Counted from the stretch's first letter, positions 24,151 to 35,409 are shown. The stretch: 64,000 nucleotides of DNA from Latrodectus hesperus (GCA_037975125.1 CM075856.1:186001-250000), one strand, 5' to 3'. Notes: generated from the sequence alone by a model not told the origin. Program-made: numbers and translations.

Positions 24151-24819
24151 GGTCTAACGGAAAGTTCTGTCCCCTGATCGATGACGATGATATTAAAACC
24201 ATATTAGATCTTTTTTTCTTTGACAACATTGGAGATCGCTGAAATTATAATTTATCTTAGCAAATTATTTCAGACTATATTCGGAAGATTAGATTGTTGT
24301 GGCAATATTCAAAATGGCTGCCACATGAATTAAGTCAAAAGAATTTTGATGATCGTTTTATCATATGCCAATCTATGCTTGTTTGGAACAAAATCGAGCC
24401 CTTTTTGAACCGGATGATAACTGGAGATGAAGAGTGGATTACCTACGAAAACCGAAGAAAAGAGGCCAGCAATTTTCCAAGAAAGAATCCAAGAAAAGAG
24501 TTCGTCCAAAAATTACAGAACTAGACTGAGAAATTTTGTCCCATACACCGTATTCCCCATAAAATATCACTTGTTTTTGTCCTTACACACTTTTTTAAAG
24601 GACAAAAAATTCAAAAATGAGGAATATATCAATCAAGCACTGTTTCCATTTTTAGCATGAAAAGATGAAATATCTTTCAAAAATGGGGTATACAAATTAT
24701 CTTCACGCTGGCAAGAAGTCATTAATAATAATGGCAATTATATGATTTAATATAGTTTGATGTTAAAGAAAATTTGTATTTTGTTTTATTCCAAAAATGG
24801 ACAGAACATCCGGTAGACC
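24151..24819 (+). pseudogene. Mariner deletion derivative (669 bp)
   Basis: Terminal inverted repeats GGTCTAACGGAAAGTTCTGT at the left and the matching GGACAGAACATCCGGTAGACC at the right lie within TA duplications (24149-24150 and 24820-24821). The interior encodes mariner-like WLPHELSQKNFDDRF and FLNRMITGDEEWITYEN, with the first catalytic D in TGDE. It then jumps to the C-terminal part YHLFLSLHTFLKDKKF and RWQEVINNNGNYMI, missing the second and third catalytic regions. It lost the centre of the gene and cannot make an active transposase. The ends could still be mobilised in trans. Confidence 0.88.
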
Positions 24820-24939
24820 TAATATTAAACAGCTCATCGTCCGAAAGCTGTGCTTTTAGGCTTCTTAATATCCACAGCTTATTATTTTTCATCCTCAATG
24901 GATCATAGTAAGGAAGTAAAATAGATTACTGAACCATCA

Positions 24940-25015
24940 ACTAGCAGCGGATCGAACCCATAACCTTCCACTCTTAACAGCTTGATCCTTCCAGTAGCCC
25001 ATGATGAATTCAAAT
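24940..25015 (-). other. tRNA-like fragment
   Basis: The inverted B-box-like GGATCGAACCCATAACC lies near an anticodon-arm-like stretch. No complete cloverleaf was found. Confidence 0.35.
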
Positions 25016-25189
25016 GTGTAACTTGAGAATAAACTGATTTTGCAATCTAAAATAAGGTTTGTACCCTCGACGTAGAAGACAGTTAAATGCAAACAGCCCA
25101 TGAAATCCGATTCTTGCATATAACAAAATTAAATAAATACATAACCACTTAAGCCTCAATCATCTCAGTTTTGAATCATAAGCCATTGA

Positions 25190-25440
25190 CTCTGTATTCA
25201 ATGTGGTCAAGTGATAAGCATGCAAAGAAAAAGGCAATGAGTTCGATCCTCAGTCACTGTTGAACGACGAGAAATGGATGGCTCCCTTCTGCCTTCTTGT
25301 TTGCACGTCTACCAAGGAGGGTGCTTTGGGGGTTTTCTGTGTTTCCTCTCCTCAGAAACTTGAATAGGAATCCAATTTGTGTGAAAAAAGCTCCCAGAAA
25401 GCGATTGACGTTGCAGATATTAAACTGTCTTACGACAATT
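25190..25440 (+). mobile_element. tRNA-derived SINE family C
   Basis: GAGTTCGATCCTCAGTCACT, then GAAATGGATGG and GGTTTTCTGTGTTTCCTC, match other family C copies. Boundaries are approximate. Confidence 0.65.
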
Positions 25441-25464
25441 TTACCATAACGCTGGCTTTTACTC

Positions 25465-25660
25465 GCTCTCGTTGCACGAGCATGCTTCCCTGTACCCAGG
25501 CCTGAGTTGGACTCTACCAGTTAGATAGAAGCAGCCGGGTGGAATCTTCGTGAATTTGAAGCAAGTAACAAGCAGAAGACCTCCAATGCTTAGTCTGTCA
25601 CTCCCAGAAGCATCATTTCACTTGGAGGACATTGCAACCATACCCAGTTTAAATAAATCG
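25465..25660 (-). mobile_element. SINE family D, headless copy
   Basis: AGTTAGATAGAAGCAGCCGG, GACCTCCAATGCTTAGTCTG and TCATTTCACTTGGAGGACAT identify the family. The tRNA head, which would lie to the right, is absent. Confidence 0.78.
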
Positions 25661-25862
25661 AAATGATGTAATATACCCGCCTATTTCTTTTCGTGGAGGT
25701 TGCTTAAAAGTGAACCATGTCTCTTGTTTTCCGACAAAATTTATGACCAAAGCGGTAAACTGTGCATTTAAGAAAATGTTTCTCTAACTTTGGCCAAGTG
25801 AGTTATTGTCTTCTTATCGCTGGAAGTTAGTTTCCCATGAAATATATAGCAAGTGAGCGATT

Positions 25863-26010
25863 TAATTTGTTTTTCTTGTTCAACAGTCAGTTTTCACACG
25901 CGCGAGCTAGTTAAATCGGACTCTACAAGGGAATTCCTAAGTCCTCAAACTTCTCAAGTCCGAGGTGAATTCAAATCCAGAGCTGTTGAATTAAGGCGTT
26001 AACCACTTCC
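25863..26010 (-). mobile_element. SINE family E, decayed copy
   Basis: CTTGTTCAACAGTCAGTTTT, CACACGCGCGAGCTA and AGAGCTGTTGAATTAAGGCG align with the 23605 copy in the same orientation. Confidence 0.65.
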
Positions 26011-26639
26011 GGAAGCAAATGGGCGGATGAATGAAAAAGGCGGGAAACAGGAAATTATAATACTGAAGACGAAACGAAAAAAGAAAAACTCTTCCATTGA
26101 GTTAAAGTAAATAATAATCAATTTGACTTTACTCTCGAATTTGCATTTAATGTTCGTAAGAGTTTTAGGATGACAGTTTATAGTGTAATAAATTTTTTAT
26201 TTGTGTAGTTTTTGATTAATTTTTTTTTAACAATCGAAAATTAAAACTTTTATTTTATTTGTCCGCTGAATTTATGCTCGGTGTTGAATGGAGAACAACT
26301 TCACAAAAAGGACTGAAAATTATATCAGAAGTTCGATACCGGCTTGTATGGATAACTTAGAATAAAAACTATTTCATTTTTTCAACTTGTTTGTTTGCAA
26401 TGAGAGTAATTAATTGAAACAATAATTAATGCTAACTTGGACTCTCTGTGAAGTTCAAGCATATGCTGCGAGAATATCTACTTAAGCGAGTTATGTTATA
26501 TTCCGGAACATTTTTCGCTTCAAGAATATAGGCGTGTGGTTCTTTTTAATCCTTTTAAAAATTTCCTATATGCATAACCATAGAGAATATAGAAAAAATA
26601 TTTACTTCCTAGCAACACCCCCTCTACATTCCCACAGTA
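26011..26639. other. AT-rich intergenic DNA
   Basis: Nothing recognised. Confidence 0.5.
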
Positions 26640-26880
26640 TTAAAGCTGCGGTGACCCGGCTCTTTAGAGCGTCGTTCTCATTATCGGAAGGTAGTCAGTT
26701 CGATACCAACATAACCGAAGATCCGTCATGTTAACTAAAGGTGGCTGGGGCATGTTAAGTAAGTCGTGGTCGCAATGTCTTCCAAGTGAAGTGATACCTA
26801 GTGGATCCAACTGGTAGAGTTCACCTTAGACTATGTACCGGGAAGTATGCTTGAAAACAACTACATGCAATGAAGTGTAA
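26640..26880 (+). mobile_element. tRNA-derived SINE family D, decayed
   Basis: The head GCTGCGGTGACCCGGCTCTT is followed by GTTCTCATTATCGGAAGGTA, CAGTTCGATACC (B box) and GTCGCAATGTCTTCCAAGTG. The middle of the body is shortened. Confidence 0.75.
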
Positions 26881-26980
26881 TCTTTGAAAAGAATATTGCC
26901 AATGTAGACTGAAAATAATTTCTCTATTTTTTAGACTTTTTTTAAAAAATTTTTTTTATTTGTTGTAATGTATTTGTTTA

Positions 26981-27185
26981 CGCTTTTTCCAAAGGGTTGA
27001 CGATCATAAGTGCATTAGAACGCCGATGAAACGAGTACTAATTGAATATTTAATTACGTCACTAGAAGGAAATTTTTTTTCTCCTGTTTTCCACGCCTCA
27101 TTCTTTTTAACTTTTAATTTATTTTCTTTTTAACTGATCTATATGGGAGATTCCCTTCCCTGATGCAAATGAGTGTTTCGTATAA
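26981..27185. repeat. Dispersed low-identity repeat family K, copy 1
   Basis: CGATCATAAGTGCATTAGAACGCCGATGAAACGAG and the following ~150 bp align collinearly with 50391-50575, including ACTTCGTCA/ACGTCA, GGAAATTTT, CTCATTC and CTGATC. Nature unknown. Confidence 0.55.
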
Positions 27186-27189
27186 ATAT

Positions 27190-28530
27190 CGTTATTTATT
27201 CGAAACGATATTGATTATAAGAAAATAATAAACATTATTTTGTTAAATACCAATTTTTCCCCCGAAAATTAAATATACTCGTTTTCTACAGCAAGTTACG
27301 GCCAGCCAGAAGTAACGGACTTGATTGCCATATTAATGGATAGTTACACTTTGCTGCAGTTAATAAAAAAAATGGGTAAATTGTCCTCATTTCCACCTGA
27401 TTAAAGTGCACGTGCGGCTCAGTTTTAAACAAACCCAAATCAAAACTTTAAAATGTCGAAATAATCTCGGCAAAGTGATTTGATGAAATTGCTTTCAAAT
27501 ATCATCTGTGTTTAGTATTTGATGCACTTTTTTTTTTAAATGTATTTATATAGGAAATATTTCGATCTAATTTATTCTGCAGATATAAATGACTCTTGAA
27601 ATGTAAAGGAAAAGGTTTCTCTTTTAAAATTTCATATCCAAGATGAAAACCTTATGCTATTCCGAAAAAATATTTCAAGGATATACACAGTATGTTTGTC
27701 AAAACACAAGAAGCAATTATAGATTACTCAACCGCGAAAAAAGAAGACTCAAAAACAATTACAGAAACTGATTTTTGAAAGTTTCAAAACCAAAGCAATT
27801 AATGCTCCAGTAACAGATTTTTAATTTTCTCACACAAGGTCTAAAGAATTATTTAAAATGTTATTCGCATTAGTAAATGTTGTATTTAGTAATAAAAGAC
27901 AATGCTTTATCTTTCTGTATGAAGCAAAAAATAATTTTGAAGTTTATTTTTCTGTAGTTATAAGTGAAAATTTAAGATTATTATTTATGATAATCTATTA
28001 CTATTATAGATAAATTTATTACCATTCAAAATTTCTATAATCATGCCAATAAAGAATACGATAAAATTAAAATGTAATGTTATTTTATATTTATTTTTAA
28101 AAATTTGTGCTTTATTAAAAATCATGTAAATTATTTTAAATTTTTAATGTTTTTAGTTAAAAAAATTTCTTGTGAAACAAGAGAAAATTCAACAATTATA
28201 TTTAAGGATAGTTTAATAAAATTGAGCAAACCTTTGAAAAATTAAAAAAATTTATAAATGATAAAAAAATACATTAATTTTTCTCTTAACAGTTTACATT
28301 CATTAATGCAAAGTTTGAGAAATTGAATTATGAGCTGATATATGAATATTTTCTTCTGTCATATTCTCTGATATTTTATGGGCCAAGTTGAAAGTTGAAA
28401 TCTTTGCCCTTCAACTCAAGTATATAGGGTCGAAATATTGTTGTGATTTTTTAATCTACTTTAAAAGGAAATGTTGATCTATTTATCCCACTTCGAGACC
28501 TAATTGAACTCGACAAACATAAAATAAAAC
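27190..28530. other. AT-rich intergenic DNA
   Basis: Nothing recognised. Confidence 0.55.
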
Positions 28531-28532
28531 AG

Positions 28533-28703
28533 ACTCACCTTGGCCTAGTAGTCAGGCAGTGCTCTTTGAAAAAGTACCGGGTTCGATCCCAGCCACTATT
28601 GAAAAATGGGAGATGGATGTGGCGTTTCTCAATTGGGCTGAGTGCCAAGAAGATTTCTGGGTTTCCTCCTTTGCAATTGGTGAATACAACCTATGAAAAT
28701 GTG
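28533..28703 (+). mobile_element. tRNA-derived SINE family C (host of a nested SINE)
   Basis: CTTGGCCTAGTAGTCAGGCA (A-box region) and GGGTTCGATCCCAGCCACTA (B box) are followed by GATGGATGTGGCGTTTCTC. It is interrupted on the right by the family B SINE at 28718. Confidence 0.78.
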
Positions 28704-28717
28704 GAAGGTACTTGCTG

Positions 28718-28995
28718 TTGTCGTGTACCAGCTAGGCTGGCAATATGGGGTGCGCTGCTCCACTTTTCCAACTGAACAGTAATTTGGTGTGGAGTCCGAC
28801 TTCCTCAGTACACCCATGCCATAGGGACCAGTTTATAGGGTAGGCAACCATTCACAATCCATTCATACAAGGAAAGGACAAAGACTGGATAGATAGAAAG
28901 AGAAAGTTCATCCATGCCTGAACCGGGATTCGAACCCAGGACCTCCCTATCCGCAGTCAGGAACGCTGACTACTAGACAAGACAAGTTGGGTGGC
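28718..28995 (-). mobile_element. tRNA-derived SINE family B inserted beside/into family C
   Basis: Minus-strand head: CTTGTCTAGTAGTCAGCGTT (A-box region) and GTCCTGGGTTCGAATCCCGG (B box). The body contains GAGGAAGTCGGACTCCACAC and GGAGCAGCGCACCCCATATT. The flanks GAAGGTACTTGCTG (28704-28717) and GAAAGTATTTGCTG (28996-29009) match at 12 of 14 positions. Confidence 0.85.
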
Positions 28996-29009
28996 GAAAG
29001 TATTTGCTG

Positions 29010-29414
29010 AAAAGAATTAAAGGTGGATATTAAAAAATGCATTAGGCCATTAGTAACAATCCTAAGTTAATCTTAGGTTAACACTTACCTTAAACCTAGG
29101 TTAACAACAACCTATGGACATTACGATGTCAGCCACGTGATGTCAAAACAAAAAAAAATCGATAATTTATAGATTTGTTAGAAACTGAGGTGTGAAATTA
29201 TATTATCTAAAAAATATAGTTATAATTAATAAAAAATTAGGAAAAATGTATACTAATACTCCAAATAAAAATTGCTCAGATTGTATTCAGATGAATTAAG
29301 TAATAAAACTTCTGGAATTTTTTTTATTAATCAAGCACTTTTGAAAAATCTAAATTTATTTTTTAAATTAGTGTTACTATGCCATTATTAATAAAATAAT
29401 AAAATTATCATGGC
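29010..29414. other. AT-rich intergenic DNA
   Basis: Short inverted motifs CCTAAGTTAATCTTAGG and AAACCTAGGTT occur at 29060-29105. No element boundary was found. Confidence 0.45.
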
Positions 29415-29422
29415 TAATATTT

Positions 29423-29676
29423 GGCACAGGTACCGTATAATCCATGAGCCAAATTCTGAGATTGGCGATTTTTTTGGCAGATTTTTTTATGTATTTGGCA
29501 ACCTTGTTTTTGTTACGCCATACATATGGAGACCTATAAGAATTATGCAGAAAATTCTATTTTGATGACCTAGTATTTACGTCATCGCACACATCACGAT
29601 ACGTCATCTTGGCAACATTTCTTCATCGTCAAAAAAATTCAGAATTTGGAATCATGGATTATACGGCACCTGTACC
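29423..29676. mobile_element. hAT-type MITE, copy 2 with perfect 8-bp target duplication
   Basis: Starts GGCACAGGTACCGTATAATC and ends GGATTATACGGCACCTGTACC, a terminal inverted repeat of about 20 bp. TAATATTT flanks it exactly on both sides (29415-29422 and 29677-29684). This is the clearest copy for defining the family's ends. Confidence 0.92.
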
Positions 29677-29684
29677 TAATATTT

Positions 29685-30582
29685 TACCTGGTTATTAAAC
29701 AACAATTTTTATGTCAAGATTCAATATTGACAGAAGGGATTAAAATATTCTGTAATTGGTGTAGTTAATTTTTAATTGCCAATTTTTCACAGCAAAAAAA
29801 TTTATAATTTTATTTGCAACCATAAAATTAATTCTTAATTTCACTGTTGTGAAAAAATTAATATTAAAGTTAAAAAAGATTTTTACACTAAAATAAATAT
29901 AAATACTGTTGATTTCACTTCAATAATAAGAAAATTTTGCATTGTACAGAAGTGTTGATAATATGAAATTATTTAAAATCGTAAGCATTTTAAAACTACA
30001 TTTAGCCGTTTTATTTGCTCTTTCATTTTCAGCTAAATAATGCTGTATTTTAGTTTATCAGTTTTTTCATTTGATACGAAATTTGAATATTTTCATTGGT
30101 GAACAACTTTTCTTCAGACCAAAATATTAGTTTCAATATCACATTAAAAGTTATGAAAAATTATCTATCAAAGCCAAAATTAAATTTAAAATAAACTGAA
30201 ATGTTATGCAATAGAAAAAAATTAGAAATTGTTATTCCGTTAAATATAAAATTTAAATATTATTCTTTTGAAATATTTCAGTAATTTCACTCAAACTTTA
30301 TTAATGTAATGATTCATTTGCTCTATTTAATGTATTTTTGGTCAAAATTTTTAAAATTTATAATGGAAACCTTCAATTTAGGCAACAACGTTTTCTACTT
30401 TTTTTACTTTCTAGACATAAATGCCAGATTACCGTTTGTTGCTTATGATCAAAAATCGTTATTTGAAATTTCCATAACTAATTTCATTTCATTTTTATCA
30501 ATAATTTTCAAATTTTCAGCAAGTTTCATGAATATATATGCAGAAAGATAAAATGTTTATACTATAAATTTAAATCAGTTCC
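29685..30582. other. AT-rich intergenic DNA
   Basis: The 80-codon open frame at 30309-30551 has no recognisable family and is composed largely of AT-rich codons. Nothing else was seen. Confidence 0.5.
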
Positions 30583-30590
30583 ATATTTTA

Positions 30591-30841
30591 AGGCATAAAT
30601 GCCATATAATCCAGGATGCCAAATTCTGAGTTTAGTGATCTTTTGGCAGATTTTTTTTATCTATCTGGCAACCTGGTTTTTATTACGTCATAGATATGGA
30701 GACTTAAAAAGAATTATGCAGAAAATTCTATTTAGGCAACCTTAGTATTAACGTCATCGCGCACGTCACAAAACGTCATCTTTGGCAACATTTCTTCATC
30801 GCCAAAATAAAATTCAGGCATCCTGGATGACATCTGTACCC
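30591..30841. mobile_element. hAT-type MITE, copy 3
   Basis: Collinear with copy 2: GCCATATAATCCAGGATGCC, ATAGATATGGAGACTT, AAGAATTATGCAGAAAATTC, then GGCAACATTTCTTCATCGCC. Flanks ATATTTTA and ATATTTAG match at 7 of 8 positions. The terminal repeats are more worn than in copy 2. Confidence 0.85.
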
Positions 30842-30849
30842 ATATTTAG

Positions 30850-31679
30850 ATCTAGGTTTGCTAGTTTTTTTTTAGTTTTAATTGATCTTGAAGCTGGATG
30901 CTTTTAAGCAGAAGAGAAGTACAAATTTTTAAATATTCTTGTCTTCATTGCTTGTAAATTATCTTGAAAATAAAGAAGCAATACCTTAGAGCTATTTTAT
31001 AAAAATTTAAATAAAGTGATTTAGTCGTCAAAACCTGTTTTATGATAGAGAAGAATCATTTATAGCGAAAAAAGGTGATTTAAATGTACCCAAAGAACGA
31101 TGTCATGAATAAATTCAGATTATTTTTCTTCCGGGAAATAAAGGAACGGCGTCTCTCTCCAAATTTTGAAATATGTGGTATGCTACTGCATTCTTCCTTT
31201 TACCTTTCGGCAGCCATTCTGTGATGGAGAAAATGCCAGGCATTCCTTAAAAATAAGTTGTTTTCTAGAAGATTAGCGGCACGGGTCTCTGAATAACGAA
31301 TCAGAAATTTTTCACTTCAACTTTTAAACGTTTTTCTAAGAAAGACGAAAACTATGGAACTATTCAGGAAGACAAGATGCGGTTAGATATTATGGTAAAG
31401 TCATGGAAATAAATGTTTGTTGGTGAAACAGTGGGAAACATTTTTTTTTCATCGGTTGGAACATTGACATGGAATTTATTACGATGTGAAGCATTTTTAC
31501 TTTAACAAATTCTTTCCAAAAATAATAGTAATAGTAGAAGTTGCAACGAAACAGCCGTTTGAGTTTCAAAAACAAGCCAATATAATTTAACATTTTCAGA
31601 AATTTCATTCTTTAGAGTCATTTTTTCAGATATTTTTAACACTAGGCGAAAGTAGAAATTTGCTATTTCCATGGTTAAA
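30850..31679. other. AT-rich intergenic DNA
   Basis: No gene recognised. Small open frames here are AT-rich and unassigned. Confidence 0.5.
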
Positions 31680-31975
31680 GGCGCACGCTTATATAAGTGA
31701 TAGGACATAGTTAATAAGAATAAAAAGTCTTAAGTTCGATCCCGGATAGTGTTGAAAAATAAAAAATGGGTGTTGCGTTTCCTTTTTCTGTGCTTGGGAA
31801 TTTTCCGGATTTCCTGCTTTGCGACATATGAATGTAGCTATTCTATGAAATATTCTCCCGGGTATCAATAATGCGATTTACATCGCATTATTGATACCGG
31901 GAGAAAAATCGTCAAATTAAAATCATTTACAACAGCCGCCTTTGGGCAATCCATAATGCCTAACTTCAACTGTAA
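31680..31975 (+). mobile_element. SINE family C copy with hairpin in its 3' part
   Basis: AAGTTCGATCCCGGATAGTG and AAAATGGGTGTTGCGTTTCC identify the family. A near-perfect hairpin at 31853-31905 (arms 25 and 24 bp, one base unpaired, 4-base loop) interrupts the 3' part. The GATA/LTR junction follows at 31976. Confidence 0.65.
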
Positions 31976-31979
31976 CTAT

Positions 31980-32583
31980 TGTACCGAGCTCCACGGGTTC
32001 GTGTTGATTGAGAGTTGAATAAAGCGACCACTTAATGAACACAAGACTTTTATTCGTAAAAACTTCACTAGATAAACGAAATTCCCGCTGCAACAATCAC
32101 AATTATACAGCTACAATTCGTCAGATACAATAGGAAATAGCTTCCAATCACAGGTCTCAAATACCTCAGACAGAGAACAACTAGCAGTCATAACTAATCG
32201 TCTTCACTCACTGACTGGCTTCACAAAAACTATATTCTTCCATGTCGGGCTGCGGTATTTATACCTGACTTGGCGGAGAAATCTACCAATTTCGCCAAGG
32301 TTCTGGAAGCTTCTAGGCTATCTCGAAAAATATTGGTCCTAGAGCTTAGGTGATGGATGTTTCCAGAAGTATCGATTTCTCGCCAAGTCGCCAAAAATCT
32401 CGCCAACCGTCGCCAAGTCGCCAAGAATCTCGCCAACTGTCGCCAAGTCGCCAAATCATTAGGAAATCCGCTTTTAAACTACAACACGTCTAAATACCGC
32501 AATTTTTGCCCAAAATGTGAGAATTTCTGATCTGTCTGAGATATTTTACGACAAATATAATCATTATTTACAAATTTGTAACA
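31980..32583 (-). repeat. 3' LTR of the gypsy element
   Basis: 604 bp. On the minus strand it contains GGTATAAATACCGCAGCC (TATA region, about 32250-32272) and GAATAAAAGTCTTGTG (polyadenylation signal region, about 32040-32056). A short tandem of TTGGCGACTTGGCGA-type units lies at 32390-32455, and this copy has one 8-bp unit more than the 5' LTR. Confidence 0.95.
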
Positions 32584-32597
32584 TTGCCCCCTCTCAA
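32584..32597 (-). other. Polypurine tract
   Basis: The minus strand reads TTGAGAGGGGGCAA immediately before the 3' LTR starts TGTTACA. This position and composition fit the plus-strand priming site of LTR retrotransposons. Confidence 0.8.
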
Positions 32598-32774
32598 GGA
32601 CTGCACGTCCCGGGCAGTACAATCCCCTGATAGGAGGCCAAATTTAATATAAAAGAATTTACATTTCAAGAGGATACAGAGCACATTACATACACAAGCA
32701 ACTAAAAATACAAGAAAATAGAAAAGATTAAAATTATCTATACTATTTACAAACAGACCATGGTCTACTGATTT

Positions 32775-35381
32775 TTACTCTATATTACGATAAGGAGCTA
32801 ATCTATCATAATGTACTACCTTTGGTTTTGAAGCAGATGATTTTCTTATACGAACCACGACGTCGTTCAGTCTTTTTAGGACTGTGTAGGGACCTTCCCA
32901 GTTGGCTTGCAACTTTGGAGAAAGTCCTTTACGTCGAATCGGGTTCCACAACCAAACTTTGTCACCTTCTTGGAATTCATGTCCCGTCGCTCTTGTGTCA
33001 TACCTTGTCTTCATTCTTTCGGTCGTCAGGTTGATTCGGTCTCGAGCGAAGTTATGGACATCTTCAAGACGTGCCTGAAGGTCTCGAAGGTATTCCTCTG
33101 GCGATGAAGATGTATCCGGTGGACGACCAAACTGAAGATCACAAGGGAGACGAAGTTCGCGACCAAAGAGCATCTGTGAAGGAGTATATCCGGTAGTCTC
33201 ATGGACAGCACTGCGATATGCAAGGAGAAACAGCGGTAGCTTCAAATCCCAATCTTGCTGATTTCTGGAAACCATAAGTGAGAGATTATTCAAGATGGTT
33301 CTGTTAAATCTCTCTACCATGCCGTCCGATTGTGGGTGTAGTGGCGTGGTCTGCGTCTTGTCTATTCCGAGAATTTGACACATTCCTTTAAACACAACAG
33401 AGGTGAAATTTGTCCCTTGATCAGAATGAATTTGTAAGGGTGTGCCGAATCTGGAAACCCATTGTTGCACTAGAACCTCGGCTACTGTAGTCGCCTCTTG
33501 ATCGGGGATTGCAAACGCTTCAGGCCACTTAGTAAAGTAGTCCATGACAACTAGTATGTATTTGTTGCCATTTGAGGATCGTGGTAAAGGACCCAAAATG
33601 TCCAATGCTATCCTCTCAAAAGGTGCTCCTACGTTGTACCGCTGCAACCTTCCTCGGCTACGTTTCTTCGGTCCTTTACGTGCCGCACAGTCATCACAAG
33701 ATTGGCACCATTTCTCTACATCTTGTCTCGTTTTGCTCCAATAGAAGCGTTCTCGAACTTTCTGTAGAGTTTTCATTACTCCGAAGTGGCCTCCAGTTGA
33801 ACTACTATGCAATTCTTTCAAAACATCTGAAATTCTTGATTTTGGAAGAACAAGCTGCCATTTGAAATTACGTCCATCATCGGACTCCCATTTCCTGTAT
33901 AAGACACCATTTCTTATATGGAGTGAGTCCCAAAGAGCCCAATATTGCTTAGTAGCAGGACTGTAGGTGGAGATATCCTGCCAACTTGGTCTCATACTAG
34001 AAGATTCTTTCAATTCAAGAATTGGATTTATATCTGGGTCTTCTTTTTGGGCTTCCCTAAGTCCTTCATCACTCCATGGGTCTGGTTTTGATGGAGGTGA
34101 AACAGTAACTTGGCGTACCGAAGTATTTATCAGCTGATAGTTCTTCTCTACTCTAGAACAGTATCGGCAGCTTTCATTACACGGCTTCCTTGATAATGCA
34201 TCAGCATTTCCATGAAGAGTTCCTTTGCGATGACGTATTTCCATTTTAAAAATTCCACCATCTTTTGTTTTCGAACAGTATCTACGGACGTGTCCGACTC
34301 TTCCGCAAGTCCAACACTGAATTTTCGTGCTTCTGACACCTTTACTCAATTCTAAGCTACGTAATTTTCGCTGCAGATCTTCAATTTGCTTTCTTAGATC
34401 ATAGTTCGTATCAATAGCAGAAACGGCTCTGATTGAGTGCTGGTCTTTACGCGTGGCCTGCTGGGCAGCCTCTATCTTATGTGCGTAGACTAGGGCAGAT
34501 CCAATATCTTTGACATCGGCAAGTCTAAGTGTTTTCTGTATCTCCGGATCCCGCACACTATCGATGAAGTAATGGAGGGCCAAATCTTGACGTATCTCAG
34601 CTGGGCAGTCCGAAAATGCTAGATGGGAAAGTCGTTGAATATCGGCAGCCAATTCTTGCAGACTTTCACCCGCTTTTTGATAGCGGGACTTTAACTGTAG
34701 TCTGCTATATTCTTTAGTGCACTTATCTCCAAACCGCAGCTCAAGCGCACTCGATAGGGCTTGGAAATCGTGCCTCTGCTCCTCCGGAAGCGTCTCGAGG
34801 ATGTCAGCCGCGTCTCCTCTTAAAGAAGCCGCCAGGTGAAAAGCTTGGGCTCGGGGATTCCATCCATTAGCTTCCGCTACCATCATAAACTGGGTCTTGT
34901 ATACTTGCCAGGATGATTTCCCATCAAATGTTGAGAGTTTAATATTGGCTAGGGAAGGCACAAATGTCACGTTGGGTTCCTCATGTTTGTTTGATATTTG
35001 CTTCTCCAAGCTTTCAATCTTCTTATTCATATTGTCTAATGCTACTTCAACGTTTTCTTCTATCTCCAGAACTTTAGTTTCAACTGAAGTTACCTTATCT
35101 TCCATTGCATTCATCTTCTCCTGAATGATGTTGGAGAATTCTTCTTTAACACTTACAATGTCCTTCTTAAGTTCCTCCTGTCCAGATTTTATCTCTTTCA
35201 TCATCTCGGTTTTCATCTCTTCTTGTCCAGCTTTCATCTCGGTTTTCATATCTTCTTGTCCAGCTTTCATCTCGGTTTTCATATCTTCTTGTCCAGCTTT
35301 CATCTCAGCCATCTGCTCCGCTAATTTTTCGAGAAGACTTTTCATTAAATCCATATCCATTTTTCTTGTGACACGCTGCAT
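32775..35381 (-). CDS. Gag-integrase fusion polyprotein of the gypsy element
   Basis: The frame is open from 35528, inside the LTR, and reads through the primer-binding site. I chose the first ATG downstream of that site, residue 50 of the open frame; residue 57 (35360) is an alternative. Residue numbers below count from 35528. In order: an MKAGQE(D/E)MKTE repeat and coiled coil (about 77-180), the Gag capsid-like domain (about 190-355), and a CCHC zinc knuckle C405-C408-H413-C418. Near residues 421-430 the protein jumps directly to the last part of RNase H (HRKGTLHGNADALSRK, about 433-448). Integrase follows, with zinc-binding H574, H581, C611, C614 and catalytic D643, D703, E739 spaced D-x59-D-x35-E. 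The C-terminal GPY/F-type module is WEGPYTV (877-883). Protease, reverse transcriptase and most of RNase H are absent, yet no stop or frameshift is present. It would need reverse transcriptase and protease supplied by relatives. Integrase activity looks possible but is unproven. Confidence 0.93.
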   Translation of the reverse strand: MQRVTRKMDMDLMKSLLEKLAEQMAEMKAGQEDMKTEMKAGQEDMKTEMKAGQEEMKTEMMKEIKSGQEELKKDIVSVKEEFSNIIQEKMNAMEDKVTSVETKVLEIEENVEVALDNMNKKIESLEKQISNKHEEPNVTFVPSLANIKLSTFDGKSSWQVYKTQFMMVAEANGWNPRAQAFHLAASLRGDAADILETLPEEQRHDFQALSSALELRFGDKCTKEYSRLQLKSRYQKAGESLQELAADIQRLSHLAFSDCPAEIRQDLALHYFIDSVRDPEIQKTLRLADVKDIGSALVYAHKIEAAQQATRKDQHSIRAVSAIDTNYDLRKQIEDLQRKLRSLELSKGVRSTKIQCWTCGRVGHVRRYCSKTKDGGIFKMEIRHRKGTLHGNADALSRKPCNESCRYCSRVEKNYQLINTSVRQVTVSPPSKPDPWSDEGLREAQKEDPDINPILELKESSSMRPSWQDISTYSPATKQYWALWDSLHIRNGVLYRKWESDDGRNFKWQLVLPKSRISDVLKELHSSSTGGHFGVMKTLQKVRERFYWSKTRQDVEKWCQSCDDCAARKGPKKRSRGRLQRYNVGAPFERIALDILGPLPRSSNGNKYILVVMDYFTKWPEAFAIPDQEATTVAEVLVQQWVSRFGTPLQIHSDQGTNFTSVVFKGMCQILGIDKTQTTPLHPQSDGMVERFNRTILNNLSLMVSRNQQDWDLKLPLFLLAYRSAVHETTGYTPSQMLFGRELRLPCDLQFGRPPDTSSSPEEYLRDLQARLEDVHNFARDRINLTTERMKTRYDTRATGHEFQEGDKVWLWNPIRRKGLSPKLQANWEGPYTVLKRLNDVVVRIRKSSASKPKVVHYDRLAPYRNIE

Positions 35382-35392
35382 CAACTCTTCAA

Positions 35393-35409
35393 CCCCGATT
35401 CTGACACCA
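35393..35409 (-). other. Primer-binding site
   Basis: The minus strand reads TGGTGTCAGAATCGGGG two bases inside the 5' LTR. It starts with TGG, complementary to a tRNA CCA end. The TGGTGTCAGA start resembles tRNA-Leu-type sites of other Ty3/gypsy elements. The tRNA identity is from memory. Confidence 0.75.
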
